The translations under genes were made by a program, and so were the position numbers. The notes beneath the pieces were generated by a model. That model did no database searches. It was not told the DNA's origin and saw only the letters and a program-made list of their open reading frames with translations. 64,000 nt of DNA, taken from contig DASUWU010000116.1 of NCBI GenBank assembly GCA_036378315.1, positions 5,600-69,599 of the forward strand, in the 5' to 3' direction. Position 1 is the first letter of the stretch, and the number at the start of each line of letters is the position of its first letter. Shown here one piece after another: positions 8,524 through 16,837 of the stretch. The stretch comes from CALAED01 sp036378315. Its GTDB lineage: Bacteria; Actinomycetota; Actinomycetes; Streptosporangiales; Streptosporangiaceae.

Positions 8524-9347
8524 GGAAGCTCGATGGGCAGCTTGATGCCGTCGAGCACGTGCGGGCATGGACAGTCGCGCTCGGCGGGCAGCGCCTTGAC
8601 CACATCGCCGATCAGGTCGCGCAGCCGGTCGACGTTCTCGGCGAAGACGCGGAAGACCTCCTCCTGGGTGACGCCCTCGCCGGCGGTGATGCCCGCATCG
8701 AGGTCGGTGACCAGGCACACCGACGTGTAACACAGCGCCAGCTCGCGGGCCAGCACCGCCTCCGGGTGGCCCGTCATGCCGACCAGCGTCCAGCCCTGCG
8801 CCGCGTACCACCGGGACTCCGCGCGGGTGGAGAACCGCGGGCCCTCGATGATGACGAGCGTGCCGCCGTCCACCGGCGGCCAGCCCCTGGCGCGGGCGGT
8901 CTCGACCGCGGTCCGCCGGCCCACCGGGCAGTACGGATCGGCGAACGAGACGTGCACCGCGCTGCCGGCGTCGTAGAAGGTCTGCGACCGGCCGTAGGTG
9001 CGGTCGACGAGCTGGTCGGGGATGCCGAGCGTGCCGGGACCGTACTCCGGGGCGAGCGAGCCGACCGCGCTGGGCGCGACGACCTTGGTCACCCCCAGCG
9101 AGCGCAGCGCCCACATGTTGGCCCGGTAGGGGATCGCGTGCGGCGGATAGCGATGGTCGCGGCCGTGCCGGGGGACGAACGCGACCCTCCTGTCGCCCAC
9201 CACGCCGAGCGTGATCGGATCGCTGGGCGGGCCGTACGGCGTGTCGACGTTGACCTGCTCGACGTCGTCGAGGAAGGAGTAGAACCCGGACCCGCCGATG
9301 ACGCCGATCTCGGCGCGCCCTGGCGAGGGCTGGTTATCCAAGGACAT
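8520..9347 (-). CDS. mtnP: S-methyl-5'-thioadenosine phosphorylase
   Basis: 275 residues of the PNP/MTAP family, cytosolic. It splits methylthioadenosine with phosphate into adenine and methylthioribose-1-phosphate, feeding methionine and purine salvage. Motifs: IGVIGGSGFY (phosphate loop), VPRHGRDHRYPPHAI, IEGPRFSTRAES, and VGMTGHPEAVLARELALCY with the purine-site region. The ATG at 9347 has only a weak AGGGT upstream. It is first in a two-gene unit with the SAF protein. Confidence 0.93.
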   Translation of the reverse strand: MSLDNQPSPGRAEIGVIGGSGFYSFLDDVEQVNVDTPYGPPSDPITLGVVGDRRVAFVPRHGRDHRYPPHAIPYRANMWALRSLGVTKVVAPSAVGSLAPEYGPGTLGIPDQLVDRTYGRSQTFYDAGSAVHVSFADPYCPVGRRTAVETARARGWPPVDGGTLVIIEGPRFSTRAESRWYAAQGWTLVGMTGHPEAVLARELALCYTSVCLVTDLDAGITAGEGVTQEEVFRVFAENVDRLRDLIGDVVKALPAERDCPCPHVLDGIKLPIELP

Positions 9348-9494
9348 GGCGCGACCCTAACGAGTGCGCCCGCCGGGCCGCGAGGCCCAGCCGCGGCTGT
9401 GGATAACCCCCGCCGACGGCACCGCGGGGCCCGGTGGCGACGACGCCGGGCCCCGCGGTCCATCCATCTCATCTATATGGATCATCTATATGGA

Positions 9495-11624
9495 TCAGCC
9501 GACCGGTTCGAGGACCTTCGGCTCGCTGATCGCCGGCTCGCCCCTGGCCAGGCGGCCAGGGGCCCAGATCCGCCGTCCGACGTCGAACGACAACGCCGGC
9601 AGCAGCAGTGACCGTACGACGATGGTGTCGAGGAGGACGCCGAACGCCACCACGAAGCCGATCTCCACCATGCCGACCAGCGGCAGCGTGGCGAGGGCGG
9701 TGAACGTCGCCGCCAGCACGAGCCCGGCCGAGGTGATCACGCCGCCGGTGACGGTCAGCCCGCGCAGCACGCCGCGCCTGGTGCCCAGGCTCTGCGACTC
9801 CTCCCTGACCCTGGTCATCAGGAAGATGTTGTAGTCCACGCCGAGCGCCACCAGGAAGATGAACGCCAGCAGCGGGAACGCGGAGTCCGTGCCCTCGAAG
9901 CCGAACACGTGCCGGAAGATCCACCCGCTGGCCCCGAGCGACGCGGCGAACGACAGCACCACCGTGCCGATCATCAGCAGCGGCGCCACGACCGCCCGCA
10001 GCAGCAGCATCAGGATGACGAACACCACGGCCAGCACGATCGGGATGATGACCCGGTTGTCGTGGGCCGCCGCGCGAGCGATGTCCAGGCTCGTGGCGGT
10101 GTCGCCGCCCACCTTGGCGTCCGCGCCCGGCACCGCGTGGGTACGTTCACGCAGCGCGTCGATCGTGCGCTGTGCCGCCTTGCTGTCCGCCCCGTCGCGC
10201 AGCGTCGCCTGGTACTGCACGAGACCGGCGGCGGCGACCGGCCGGCCGACCTCGGCCACCCCGGGCGTACGGGCGATCGCGTCGCCCAGCGGGCCGGCGG
10301 CGGCGGCCTTGCCGATCACGATGGCCGGTGATCCGGAGCCCGCGGGGAAGTGCCGCGCCACGACCTCCGCGCCCACGACCGAGTCGGGCTTGTCCACGAA
10401 CTGGCCCGCGTTCGACAGCCCGTCGGCCCGCAGCGAGCCCAGGCCGAACGCCAGCGCGACCAGCACCACCGAGGTCACCGCCCAGAGCACCCGCGGCCGG
10501 TTGCTAACAAGGCGGGCCACCCGCGACCAGATGCCGTGCTCCCGCTCGTACGCCTCGGCGCCGTGATACCTCGCGTCGTAGCGCGGAACGAGCGGCCAGA
10601 ACACCCACCGGCCGAAGATCACGAGGAGCGCGGGGAGCAGCGTGGTCATGGCGGCCAGCGCGCAGACGACGCCGGCCGCGGCCACCGGCCCGAGCCCGGC
10701 CGTGGAGTTCATCTCGGCGACGAGCAGGCAGAGCAGCCCGACCGCCACGGTCGCGGCCGAGGCGACGATGGCCGGGCCGGCCCGGTGCAGCGCGAACGCC
10801 ATCGCCTCGTGCCGGTCCTCGTGGCGGTGCAGCTCCTCCCGGTACCGCGCCACGAGCAGCAAGGCGTAGTCGGTGGCCACCCCGAACACCAGGACGGTCA
10901 GGATGCCCGAGCTCTGGCCGTTCACGGTCAGATCGGCGTACCTGGCCAGCAGGTAGACCGCGGACTGGGCGATGCCGAGCGCGGCCGCCGCGGTGAAGAC
11001 CGGAATGATCCACAGCGTGGGGCTGCGATAGATGATCAGCAGCAGGACGATCACCACGATGCCGGCCGCCATCAGCAGGAAGCCGTCGAGGCTCTGGAAG
11101 ACCTTGAACGCGTCGGCGCCCCCGCCGGCCGGCCCGGTCACGTGCGCGGTGAGCCCGGGCGGGCCGCGCCCGGCGAGATCGCGCGCATCATCGATGGCCT
11201 TGACGATGTCCACGTCGGTCAGCGGGACGAGCGTCTGCAGCGCCCTGCCGTCCTGGGACGGGAACGGGCCCTGCGGCTGCCGGGCGCCCGGCAGCTTGGC
11301 GAACGCGCCGGCGTCGGCCCGCGCCTTGGCCCGGTCGGCGGCCGTGATGCCGCTCGCCCGCTCGTAGACGATGACGGCCAGCATCGTCTCGTCCTTGCTG
11401 AACCGCTTCTGCAGGTCGACGACCTGGGTGGACTCGGCGCCGCCCGGCAGCCACGCGGCGGCGTCGTTCTTCTCGACGTCGCCGAGCTTGCCCGCCAGCG
11501 GGCCGAGTACGGCCAGCGTGATCAGCCATGCGGCGAGCACCACCCATTTCATGCGCCGCCCCGCCACCAGGCCGGCCAGGCGACGCGATGTCGTCCTTCG
11601 CCGGCCGCGGCCCTCAACATTCAT
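9495..11624 (-). CDS. MMPL-family (RND) transporter
   Basis: 709 residues with about 11-12 predicted membrane segments in two repeats, each with a large extracytoplasmic loop after the first helix. The MMPL signature GVATDYALLLVARYREE lies in the first half and its counterpart GVDYNIFLMTRVREE in the second; the Asp-Tyr pairs are the proton-relay residues of the family. Members export lipids or hydrophobic drugs, and the substrate here is unknown. The start is ATG 11624 with GGGGAA 5 bases upstream. The frame is open further upstream but without a ribosome site. A promoter with an embedded palindrome lies just upstream, suggesting control by a local or distant TetR/MarR-type repressor. Confidence 0.9.
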   Translation of the reverse strand: MNVEGRGRRRTTSRRLAGLVAGRRMKWVVLAAWLITLAVLGPLAGKLGDVEKNDAAAWLPGGAESTQVVDLQKRFSKDETMLAVIVYERASGITAADRAKARADAGAFAKLPGARQPQGPFPSQDGRALQTLVPLTDVDIVKAIDDARDLAGRGPPGLTAHVTGPAGGGADAFKVFQSLDGFLLMAAGIVVIVLLLIIYRSPTLWIIPVFTAAAALGIAQSAVYLLARYADLTVNGQSSGILTVLVFGVATDYALLLVARYREELHRHEDRHEAMAFALHRAGPAIVASAATVAVGLLCLLVAEMNSTAGLGPVAAAGVVCALAAMTTLLPALLVIFGRWVFWPLVPRYDARYHGAEAYEREHGIWSRVARLVSNRPRVLWAVTSVVLVALAFGLGSLRADGLSNAGQFVDKPDSVVGAEVVARHFPAGSGSPAIVIGKAAAAGPLGDAIARTPGVAEVGRPVAAAGLVQYQATLRDGADSKAAQRTIDALRERTHAVPGADAKVGGDTATSLDIARAAAHDNRVIIPIVLAVVFVILMLLLRAVVAPLLMIGTVVLSFAASLGASGWIFRHVFGFEGTDSAFPLLAFIFLVALGVDYNIFLMTRVREESQSLGTRRGVLRGLTVTGGVITSAGLVLAATFTALATLPLVGMVEIGFVVAFGVLLDTIVVRSLLLPALSFDVGRRIWAPGRLARGEPAISEPKVLEPVG

Positions 11625-11643
11625 GATCGTTCCCCGGTGTAGT

Positions 11644-11712
11644 CGAGATATGTCGCAAGTTCTGGATCCGCATTGTTCTCTCGCTTGGCGAGAGTTGTCA
11701 AGTAATATCTCG
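11644..11712 (-). promoter_or_regulatory. Putative promoter and operator of the MMPL transporter gene
   Basis: On the minus strand TTGACA (11701-11696) is followed after 18 bases by AACAAT (11677-11672). The spacer is almost entirely a perfect palindrome, CTCTCGC-caa-GCGAGAG (11678-11694). The unit is flanked by an 8-base inverted pair CGAGATAT (11644-11651) / ATATCTCG (11705-11712). A palindrome inside the spacer is the usual placement of a repressor site. Confidence 0.55.
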
Positions 11713-12101
11713 TCCGCTGCGGTCCGGCCCGGCGCGGTGCGCCCGGCCTCGTTCAGGGTCCGACGCACCCGGTCAGGCGGGCATCAGGAGCGAACCCCGA
11801 CCCGTCCCTGGCCGGACCCCGACCGGATCCTCGGGGCGACCCCGTACGCGGGCCGCCATCACGATGGTGCGGTACGGGGGCATCGCGCGCGTCGTGCCGC
11901 GGTGGCGACCTCGGCTACCCCGCAGGAGGTACGGGTGACCGGGCGCCTAGTCCGTACGGGGTAGCGGCCCTCGCTGGACGAGCGGGAACGAGCCGCCGAG
12001 CCGGCGGCAGGAGACAGGAGACAGGAGAAAGGAAAGGCACGCCTACGCCCCGGCGGCGCCCGTTGGGGTAGCGGCGGCCGGGGCGGGCTCACAACCGGGG
12101 G
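11713..12101. other. Gene-free stretch between MMPL gene and fmdB-like gene
   Basis: Very GC-rich, with no coding frame showing actinomycete codon bias. A short AGGAGAC-AGGAGAC-AGGAGA direct repeat sits near 12009-12030. Nothing else was recognised. Confidence 0.4.
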
Positions 12102-12437
12102 TTAGGCGACCTTCTCGTAGGAGGTCGAAGAGGACTTGCCCTTGTCGCCGGACGAGCCGGTGGAACTGGAGGAGTCGGAGCTCTTCGTCTCCTTCTTCGA
12201 GGAGTCTGAGCCCTCCGAGCCGGACTTCTTGGCGGCGCCGTTGGACGAGGACTTGGCCGGGGCGCGGCTGTCCGTACGGTAGAAGCCCGAACCCTTGAAG
12301 ATGATCCCGGCGGCGGAGAACACCTTGCGCAGACGACCGCCGCAGCTGGGGCATTCGGTCAGGGGGTCGTCGGTGAAGCTCTGCACGACCTCGAGCCGCT
12401 CCTCGCACGCGGTGCAGGCGTACTGATACGTAGGCAC
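12102..12437 (-). CDS. FmdB-type zinc-ribbon protein
   Basis: 111 residues. The first 45 form the FmdB/CxxC_CxxC regulatory-protein zinc ribbon: PTYQYACTACEERLEV, then ECPSCGGRLRKVFSAAGI and FKGSGFY. The remaining 60 are a Ser/Lys/Gly-rich low-complexity tail, which is common in actinobacterial members. The role is unproven; the family is named after a putative regulator of formamidase genes. The GTG at 12437 is chosen because AAGGAGGGG lies just upstream and the family always begins PTYxY. Monocistronic. Confidence 0.85.
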   Translation of the reverse strand: MPTYQYACTACEERLEVVQSFTDDPLTECPSCGGRLRKVFSAAGIIFKGSGFYRTDSRAPAKSSSNGAAKKSGSEGSDSSKKETKSSDSSSSTGSSGDKGKSSSTSYEKVA

Positions 12438-12526
12438 GGGCCCCTCCTTGCTGCAACCCGGTGGCCGGGCTGGCACTCATGTCTATCGACTGCTAATGGT
12501 ACTGCCTTTCCGGCCCGTCGGCCCGA

Positions 12527-14011
12527 TCAGTCCCCATGCTCTCCGTACCAGCCGGCCAGCTTGCCCCGCCTGCTGACGGCGCGCAGCCTGCGTTCGGCGG
12601 CGTCGCGGGTGCCGGCCGCGGCCACGACCAGCAGCTCGTCGCCCGCCTGCAGCGCGGTGCGCGGCCCCGGAACGAAGCTCCGCCCGTCGCGGACGACCAG
12701 TGTGATCGACGCCTCCGGCGGCAGCCGCAGCTCGAAGATCTCCACGCCGTTCAGCTGGGAGTCGGCCGGGATCCTGACCTCCAGCAGATCGGCGTGCAGC
12801 TCTTCGAGCGGCGCGGCCTCGACGTCGATCTCGCGCGCCTCGGCCGGGGCGGTCACCCGGCACAGCCGCGCGAACATCGGCAGCGTCGGCCCGCCGATCA
12901 ACGTGAACACCACGACGATGACGAAGACCAAGGCGAACAGGCGATCGGCCCCTGGCACGTCATGCGTCACCGGCACGGTCGCCAGCACGATCGGGACGGC
13001 TCCGCGCAGGCCCGCCCATGCCAGGAACGCCCGTTCCGGCCAGGAGATGCCGAAGCCCAGAGTGGATATCGCGACCGACACCGGCCTGGCCAGCAGCACG
13101 AGCACGAACCCGGCGACCAGCGCCGGCAGCACCTGGGCCGGCAGCTCGCCCGGGGAGGCGAGCAGGCCGAGCATCACGAACAGCCCGATCTGGGCCAGCC
13201 AGGCGAGCCCCTCGGCGAACCCGCGGGTGGCCGGGCGGTGCGGCATCCGCGCGTTGCCGAGGACGAGCGCGCACAGGTAGGTGGCCAGGAACCCGCTGGC
13301 GTGCAGCAACGACGCCGCGCCGTAGGACAGCCCGGCCAGCGAAAGCACGGCGATGGGGTAGAGGCCGGAGGCGGGCAGCGCCACCCTGCGCAGCGCGTAC
13401 GCCCCGAGCGGACCGACGACGAGCCCCACCGCCGCGCCGACCGCGAGCTCGTAGGCGATGGTGCCGAGCAGTAGCCCGATGTTGGTCGCCTCGCCCGGGT
13501 GCGCGCTGAGGGCCACGACGACGATCACGACGGGCGCGTCGTTGAAGCCGGACTCGGCTTCGAGCACGCCGGCCAGCCGCGGCGGCAGCGGCAGCCGGCG
13601 CAGCACGGAGAACACCGCGGCCGCGTCCGTGGGGGCGAGCACGGCGCCGAGCAGGAACGCCAGTCGCCAGTCCAGGCCGAGCAGCCAGTACGCGGCCAGC
13701 GTCACGATCAGGATGCTGAGGGCCGTGCCGACGACGGCCAGCGAGACGGCCGCCGGCACGCCGGGCTTGACCTGCCGCCAGTTGGTGGTGAGACCGCCCT
13801 CGGTGAGGATGATCACCAGCGCGGCGAGGCCGAGCGTCTGGGCCAGCTCCGCGTTGTCGAACCGCACGCCGAGCCCCGACTCGCCGATCAGCAGCCCGAG
13901 CCCGAGGTAGGCGAGCAGGCTGGGCAGCCCGATACGCAGGGACAGCCTGACGGCCGCGATCGCCGCGATGAGCAGCACCGAGCCGCTGAGCAGCCATACG
14001 TCGAGCCGCAC
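12527..14011 (-). CDS. Potassium/proton antiporter (CPA1, NhaP2/CvrA type) with TrkA-C domain
   Basis: 494 residues. About 12-13 membrane helices (1-395) carry the antiporter motifs GVLEAESGFNDAPV (the paired acidic centre) and GLRGAVPIVLATV. A cytosolic C-terminal portion follows with a TrkA-C-like beta module (about 405-475; LLEVRIPADSQLNGVEIFEL, AGDELLVVAA) that binds regulatory ligand in the family. It exchanges K+ or Na+ for H+ across the cell membrane for pH and turgor control. GTG 14011 is preferred over upstream in-frame codons because GAGGGG precedes it and the first helix starts at once. Confidence 0.88.
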   Translation of the reverse strand: MRLDVWLLSGSVLLIAAIAAVRLSLRIGLPSLLAYLGLGLLIGESGLGVRFDNAELAQTLGLAALVIILTEGGLTTNWRQVKPGVPAAVSLAVVGTALSILIVTLAAYWLLGLDWRLAFLLGAVLAPTDAAAVFSVLRRLPLPPRLAGVLEAESGFNDAPVVIVVVALSAHPGEATNIGLLLGTIAYELAVGAAVGLVVGPLGAYALRRVALPASGLYPIAVLSLAGLSYGAASLLHASGFLATYLCALVLGNARMPHRPATRGFAEGLAWLAQIGLFVMLGLLASPGELPAQVLPALVAGFVLVLLARPVSVAISTLGFGISWPERAFLAWAGLRGAVPIVLATVPVTHDVPGADRLFALVFVIVVVFTLIGGPTLPMFARLCRVTAPAEAREIDVEAAPLEELHADLLEVRIPADSQLNGVEIFELRLPPEASITLVVRDGRSFVPGPRTALQAGDELLVVAAAGTRDAAERRLRAVSRRGKLAGWYGEHGD

Positions 14012-14125
14012 TCCAGACCCCCTCACGCACCACGCGCCACATGCCCGATTATCCGGGGTCGCCGCGGCGGCCACGCCCGGCCGCCGCCGCCCCGCACGAC
14101 GGGGTGAGCGGCGGCGCCTGATGAC

Positions 14126-15130
14126 TCAGCGGCGGCGCCTGATGACGGGGTCGACGCCGTTGACCACATTGCGGACCGGGCGGCCCGACACGGCGGCGGC
14201 GATGTTGTCGACGACGAGCGAGACGATGTTGAGCTGCGCCTGGACCGTGGCGCCCGCCACGTGCGGGGACAGCAGGACGTCCTCGTGCGCCCGGAGCGGA
14301 TGGTCGGCCGGCGGCGGCTCGGCGTCGAAGACGTCGAGGGCCGCGCCGGACAGCCGCCCCGCGTCCAGCGCGTCGAGCAGCGCCTCCTCGTCGACGATGC
14401 CGCCGCGGGCCACGTTGACCAGCATCGCGCCGGGCGGCAGCAGGGCGAGCCGGTCGGCGCCGAGGAGCCCGGCGGTTTCCCTCGTCAGCGGGACCGCCAC
14501 CACGAGGATGTCCGACGTCGACAGCAGATCGTCGATGTCCCGATAGGTGGCGCCGGCCGCGTTCTCCTCGTCGGGGCGGCGCCGCCGCGACCAGTACGAC
14601 ACCTGGCAGCCGAGCGCGGCGAACAGCCGGCCGGCCTCCGCGCCGATCGCGCCGTAGCCGAGCACGCCGATCCGCTGGGTGTGCAGCTCGCGGGTGCCGC
14701 GGCCCAGCAGGTCGCGCTGCGGCCAGTCACCGGCGCGGACCCGCCGGTCGGCCCACGCGAGCTGCCGGCACAGCGCGAACGCCGCGCCGACCGCCCATTC
14801 GGAGACCGAGCGCGCGTTCGCCCCGGCGGCGTTGGCGACCGGTACCCCGGCGGCGACCAGGGCGTCCAGGTCGCAGCTGTCCACCCCCACGGAAGGCATC
14901 TGGACGAAGGCCAGGTACGGCGCCGCCGCCACCGCGTCGGCGTCGACGGCGAGCTCGCCGGTGAAGTCGCCCACCACGAGGTCGGCGTCGGCCATGCCGG
15001 CCAGCAGGGCGGCGCGGTCGCGGCGCTCGGGGACGCCGACGCCCGCGGCGATGTCCCGGCCGAGCGGCTCGAACATGCGCCGCAGCAAAACCTCGGCGAG
15101 CGGGGCGAGTACGAGGATCCGCCACGTCAT
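14126..15130 (-). CDS. D-2-hydroxyacid dehydrogenase (NAD-dependent)
   Basis: 334 residues, formate/glycerate dehydrogenase-like fold. The NAD-binding loop is GVLGYGAIGAEAGRLFAALG (Rossmann GxGxxG). Catalytic residues fit the family: Arg in NVARGGIVDEEALL, Glu further on in VFDAEPPP, and His in LSPHVAGAT. It reduces 2-keto acids to D-2-hydroxy acids or the reverse; the substrate is not predictable. Its ATG overlaps the stop of the cyclo-ligase gene by ATGA (15127-15130), so it is the second gene of a coupled pair. Confidence 0.9.
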   Translation of the reverse strand: MTWRILVLAPLAEVLLRRMFEPLGRDIAAGVGVPERRDRAALLAGMADADLVVGDFTGELAVDADAVAAAPYLAFVQMPSVGVDSCDLDALVAAGVPVANAAGANARSVSEWAVGAAFALCRQLAWADRRVRAGDWPQRDLLGRGTRELHTQRIGVLGYGAIGAEAGRLFAALGCQVSYWSRRRRPDEENAAGATYRDIDDLLSTSDILVVAVPLTRETAGLLGADRLALLPPGAMLVNVARGGIVDEEALLDALDAGRLSGAALDVFDAEPPPADHPLRAHEDVLLSPHVAGATVQAQLNIVSLVVDNIAAAVSGRPVRNVVNGVDPVIRRRR

Positions 15131-15762
15131 GAGGCGCCCTCCCCGCGTCCGGCGGCCGGCGGGACCTGGATCGGGAACCTGATCACCCCGCCGGCGGGGG
15201 TGGCGACCGCGCGGACCCGCTGGTCGTGCGGCCGCCGCGGCACGGCGCCCGCGTCGAGGAGCTCGGCGTCGTACACCAGGGCGACGGACAGGATGGCCGG
15301 TCCGAGCCTTGCCAGCACCCGGTCGTACGAGCCGCCGCCCCGGCCGAGCCGCACGCCGGTACGGTCCACGGCGAGCGCGGGCACGATGACGACGTCGGCC
15401 GCGCGCACGGCCTCGACGCCGCGCGGTGCCGCCGTCGGCTCCAGGAGCCCGCGCGGTCCCGGAGCCAGCGAGTCGGGCCCTTCGTACGTGGCCCAGTCCA
15501 GGTCGCCGTCCGGCAGCAGCCTGGGCAGCAGCACGTACGCGCCGCGCTTCCACAGCGCGAAGAGGAGCCCGCCGGTGTCCGGTTCGGCGCCGATCGATAC
15601 GTACGCGGCGACGCTCGCGGCCATGTCGACCTCGGGCAGGGTGAGCAGCGCGTCGCGCAACGACCGGGCGGCCGCGGCGCGCTCCGCGTCGCTCATCGCC
15701 CGCCTGGCGCTGGTCAGTTTTGCCCTGAGGTCGTTTTTCGAGCCGATCTGGTGCACGCTCAC
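15127..15762 (-). CDS. 5-formyltetrahydrofolate cyclo-ligase
   Basis: 211 residues, cytosolic. It makes 5,10-methenyl-THF from 5-formyl-THF with ATP. Motifs: basic N terminus LRAKLTSARRAMSDAER, VPALAVDRTGVRLGRGGGSYDR (phosphate/ATP loop), and a late VRAVATPAGGV segment. The start is GTG 15762; a second GTG two codons later is better placed behind the GAGG and may be the real one. It is divergent from galU with only 27 bases between start codons, an arrangement I recall as common in actinomycetes. Confidence 0.92.
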   Translation of the reverse strand: MSVHQIGSKNDLRAKLTSARRAMSDAERAAAARSLRDALLTLPEVDMAASVAAYVSIGAEPDTGGLLFALWKRGAYVLLPRLLPDGDLDWATYEGPDSLAPGPRGLLEPTAAPRGVEAVRAADVVIVPALAVDRTGVRLGRGGGSYDRVLARLGPAILSVALVYDAELLDAGAVPRRPHDQRVRAVATPAGGVIRFPIQVPPAAGRGEGAS

Positions 15763-15789
15763 ATCCTCGTGGGTCGTTAAGGTCTGTTC

Positions 15790-16737
15790 ATGGCCGACTT
15801 CTCACCCGTTACCAAGGCCGTCGTCCCCGCCGCGGGCCTCGGTACCCGATTCTTGCCTGCGACGAAGGCGACACCAAAGGAAATGCTGCCCATCGTCGAC
15901 AAACCTGCCATTCAGTACGTCGTCGAGGAGGCGGTCTCGGCCGGCCTGTCCGACGTCCTGCTGGTCACCGGCCGCAGCAAGCGCTCCATCGAAGACCATT
16001 TCGATCGGGCGTACGAACTGGAGGAGGCCCTGCACGCCAAGGGCGACAGCGAGCGGCTGGCCGCGGTCCGCGAGTCCGACGAACTCGCGATCATGCATTA
16101 CGTGCGGCAGGGCGAGCCGAAGGGCCTCGGGCATGCCGTGTACTGCGCCCGCCAGCACGTCGGCCACGAGCCGTTCGCGGTCCTGCTCGGCGACGACATG
16201 ATCGACGCGAGGGACGCGCTCCTGGAACGGATGATCGAGGTCAGGCGGCGGTACGGCGGCAACGTCGTCGCGCTCATGGAGGTCGAGCCCGAGCAGGTGT
16301 CCCTGTACGGCTGCGCCGCCATCGAGCCGACCGGCGACCCCGACGTGGTCAGGGTCACCGACCTCGTGGAAAAGCCGGTGCCCGGCGAGGCGCCCAGCCG
16401 GTGGATCATCATCGGCCGGTACGTCTGCGATCCGGCGATCTTCGACGTGCTGGAGAAGACCCCGCCGGGGCGCGGCGGCGAGATCCAGCTGACCGACGCG
16501 CTGCTCACGCTGGCCAAGCGATCGGCCGGCGAGGGCGGCCCCGTGCACGGTGTGCTGTTCCGCGGCCGCCGCTACGACACCGGCAACAAGCTCGACTACC
16601 TGCGTACCGTCGTCCAGTTCGCGGCCGACCGGCCCGACCTGGCCGACGAGTTCCTGCCGTGGCTGACCGACTTCCTGGCCGAGCGCGGCCGGCAGGGCCA
16701 GGGCGGGCAACAGGACGGCGGGCAACGGCAGGCATGA
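15790..16737 (+). CDS. galU: UTP--glucose-1-phosphate uridylyltransferase
   Basis: 315 residues of the nucleotidyltransferase family that makes UDP-glucose for wall polymers, trehalose and exopolysaccharides. The signature AAGLGTRFLPATKATPKEM (about 14-32) carries the nucleotide-binding Arg and Lys. Later motifs are GLGHAVYCARQH, LLGDDMID (metal Asp) and VEKPVPGEAPS. The C-terminal tail is Gly/Gln-rich. It leads a same-strand run with the molybdenum-cofactor genes, but 100 bases of repeat-rich DNA separate it from moeA. Confidence 0.95.
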   Translation: MADFSPVTKAVVPAAGLGTRFLPATKATPKEMLPIVDKPAIQYVVEEAVSAGLSDVLLVTGRSKRSIEDHFDRAYELEEALHAKGDSERLAAVRESDELAIMHYVRQGEPKGLGHAVYCARQHVGHEPFAVLLGDDMIDARDALLERMIEVRRRYGGNVVALMEVEPEQVSLYGCAAIEPTGDPDVVRVTDLVEKPVPGEAPSRWIIIGRYVCDPAIFDVLEKTPPGRGGEIQLTDALLTLAKRSAGEGGPVHGVLFRGRRYDTGNKLDYLRTVVQFAADRPDLADEFLPWLTDFLAERGRQGQGGQQDGGQRQA

Positions 16738-16757
16738 CAAGCGGGCGGCGCACACCA

Positions 16758-16824
16758 GGGCGGACCTCACAGCGGGTGGGGCGGACCTCGGGGCGGACCT
16801 CGACGCGGATCTCTGGGCGGACCT
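16758..16824. repeat. Four copies of GGGCGGACCT between galU and moeA
   Basis: Perfect copies at 16758-16767, 16779-16788, 16791-16800 and 16815-16824, with a fifth diverged copy (GACGCGGATCT) between the last two. They fill most of the 100-base galU-moeA gap and replace a normal ribosome site before moeA. Confidence 0.8.
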
Positions 16825-16837
16825 GCGGGCGGCGGCG

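Noticed and set aside
10350..11642. 430-codon plus-strand frame opposite the MMPL gene
   Set aside because: Composition is His/Arg/Gly-rich as expected for an antisense shadow; no domain.
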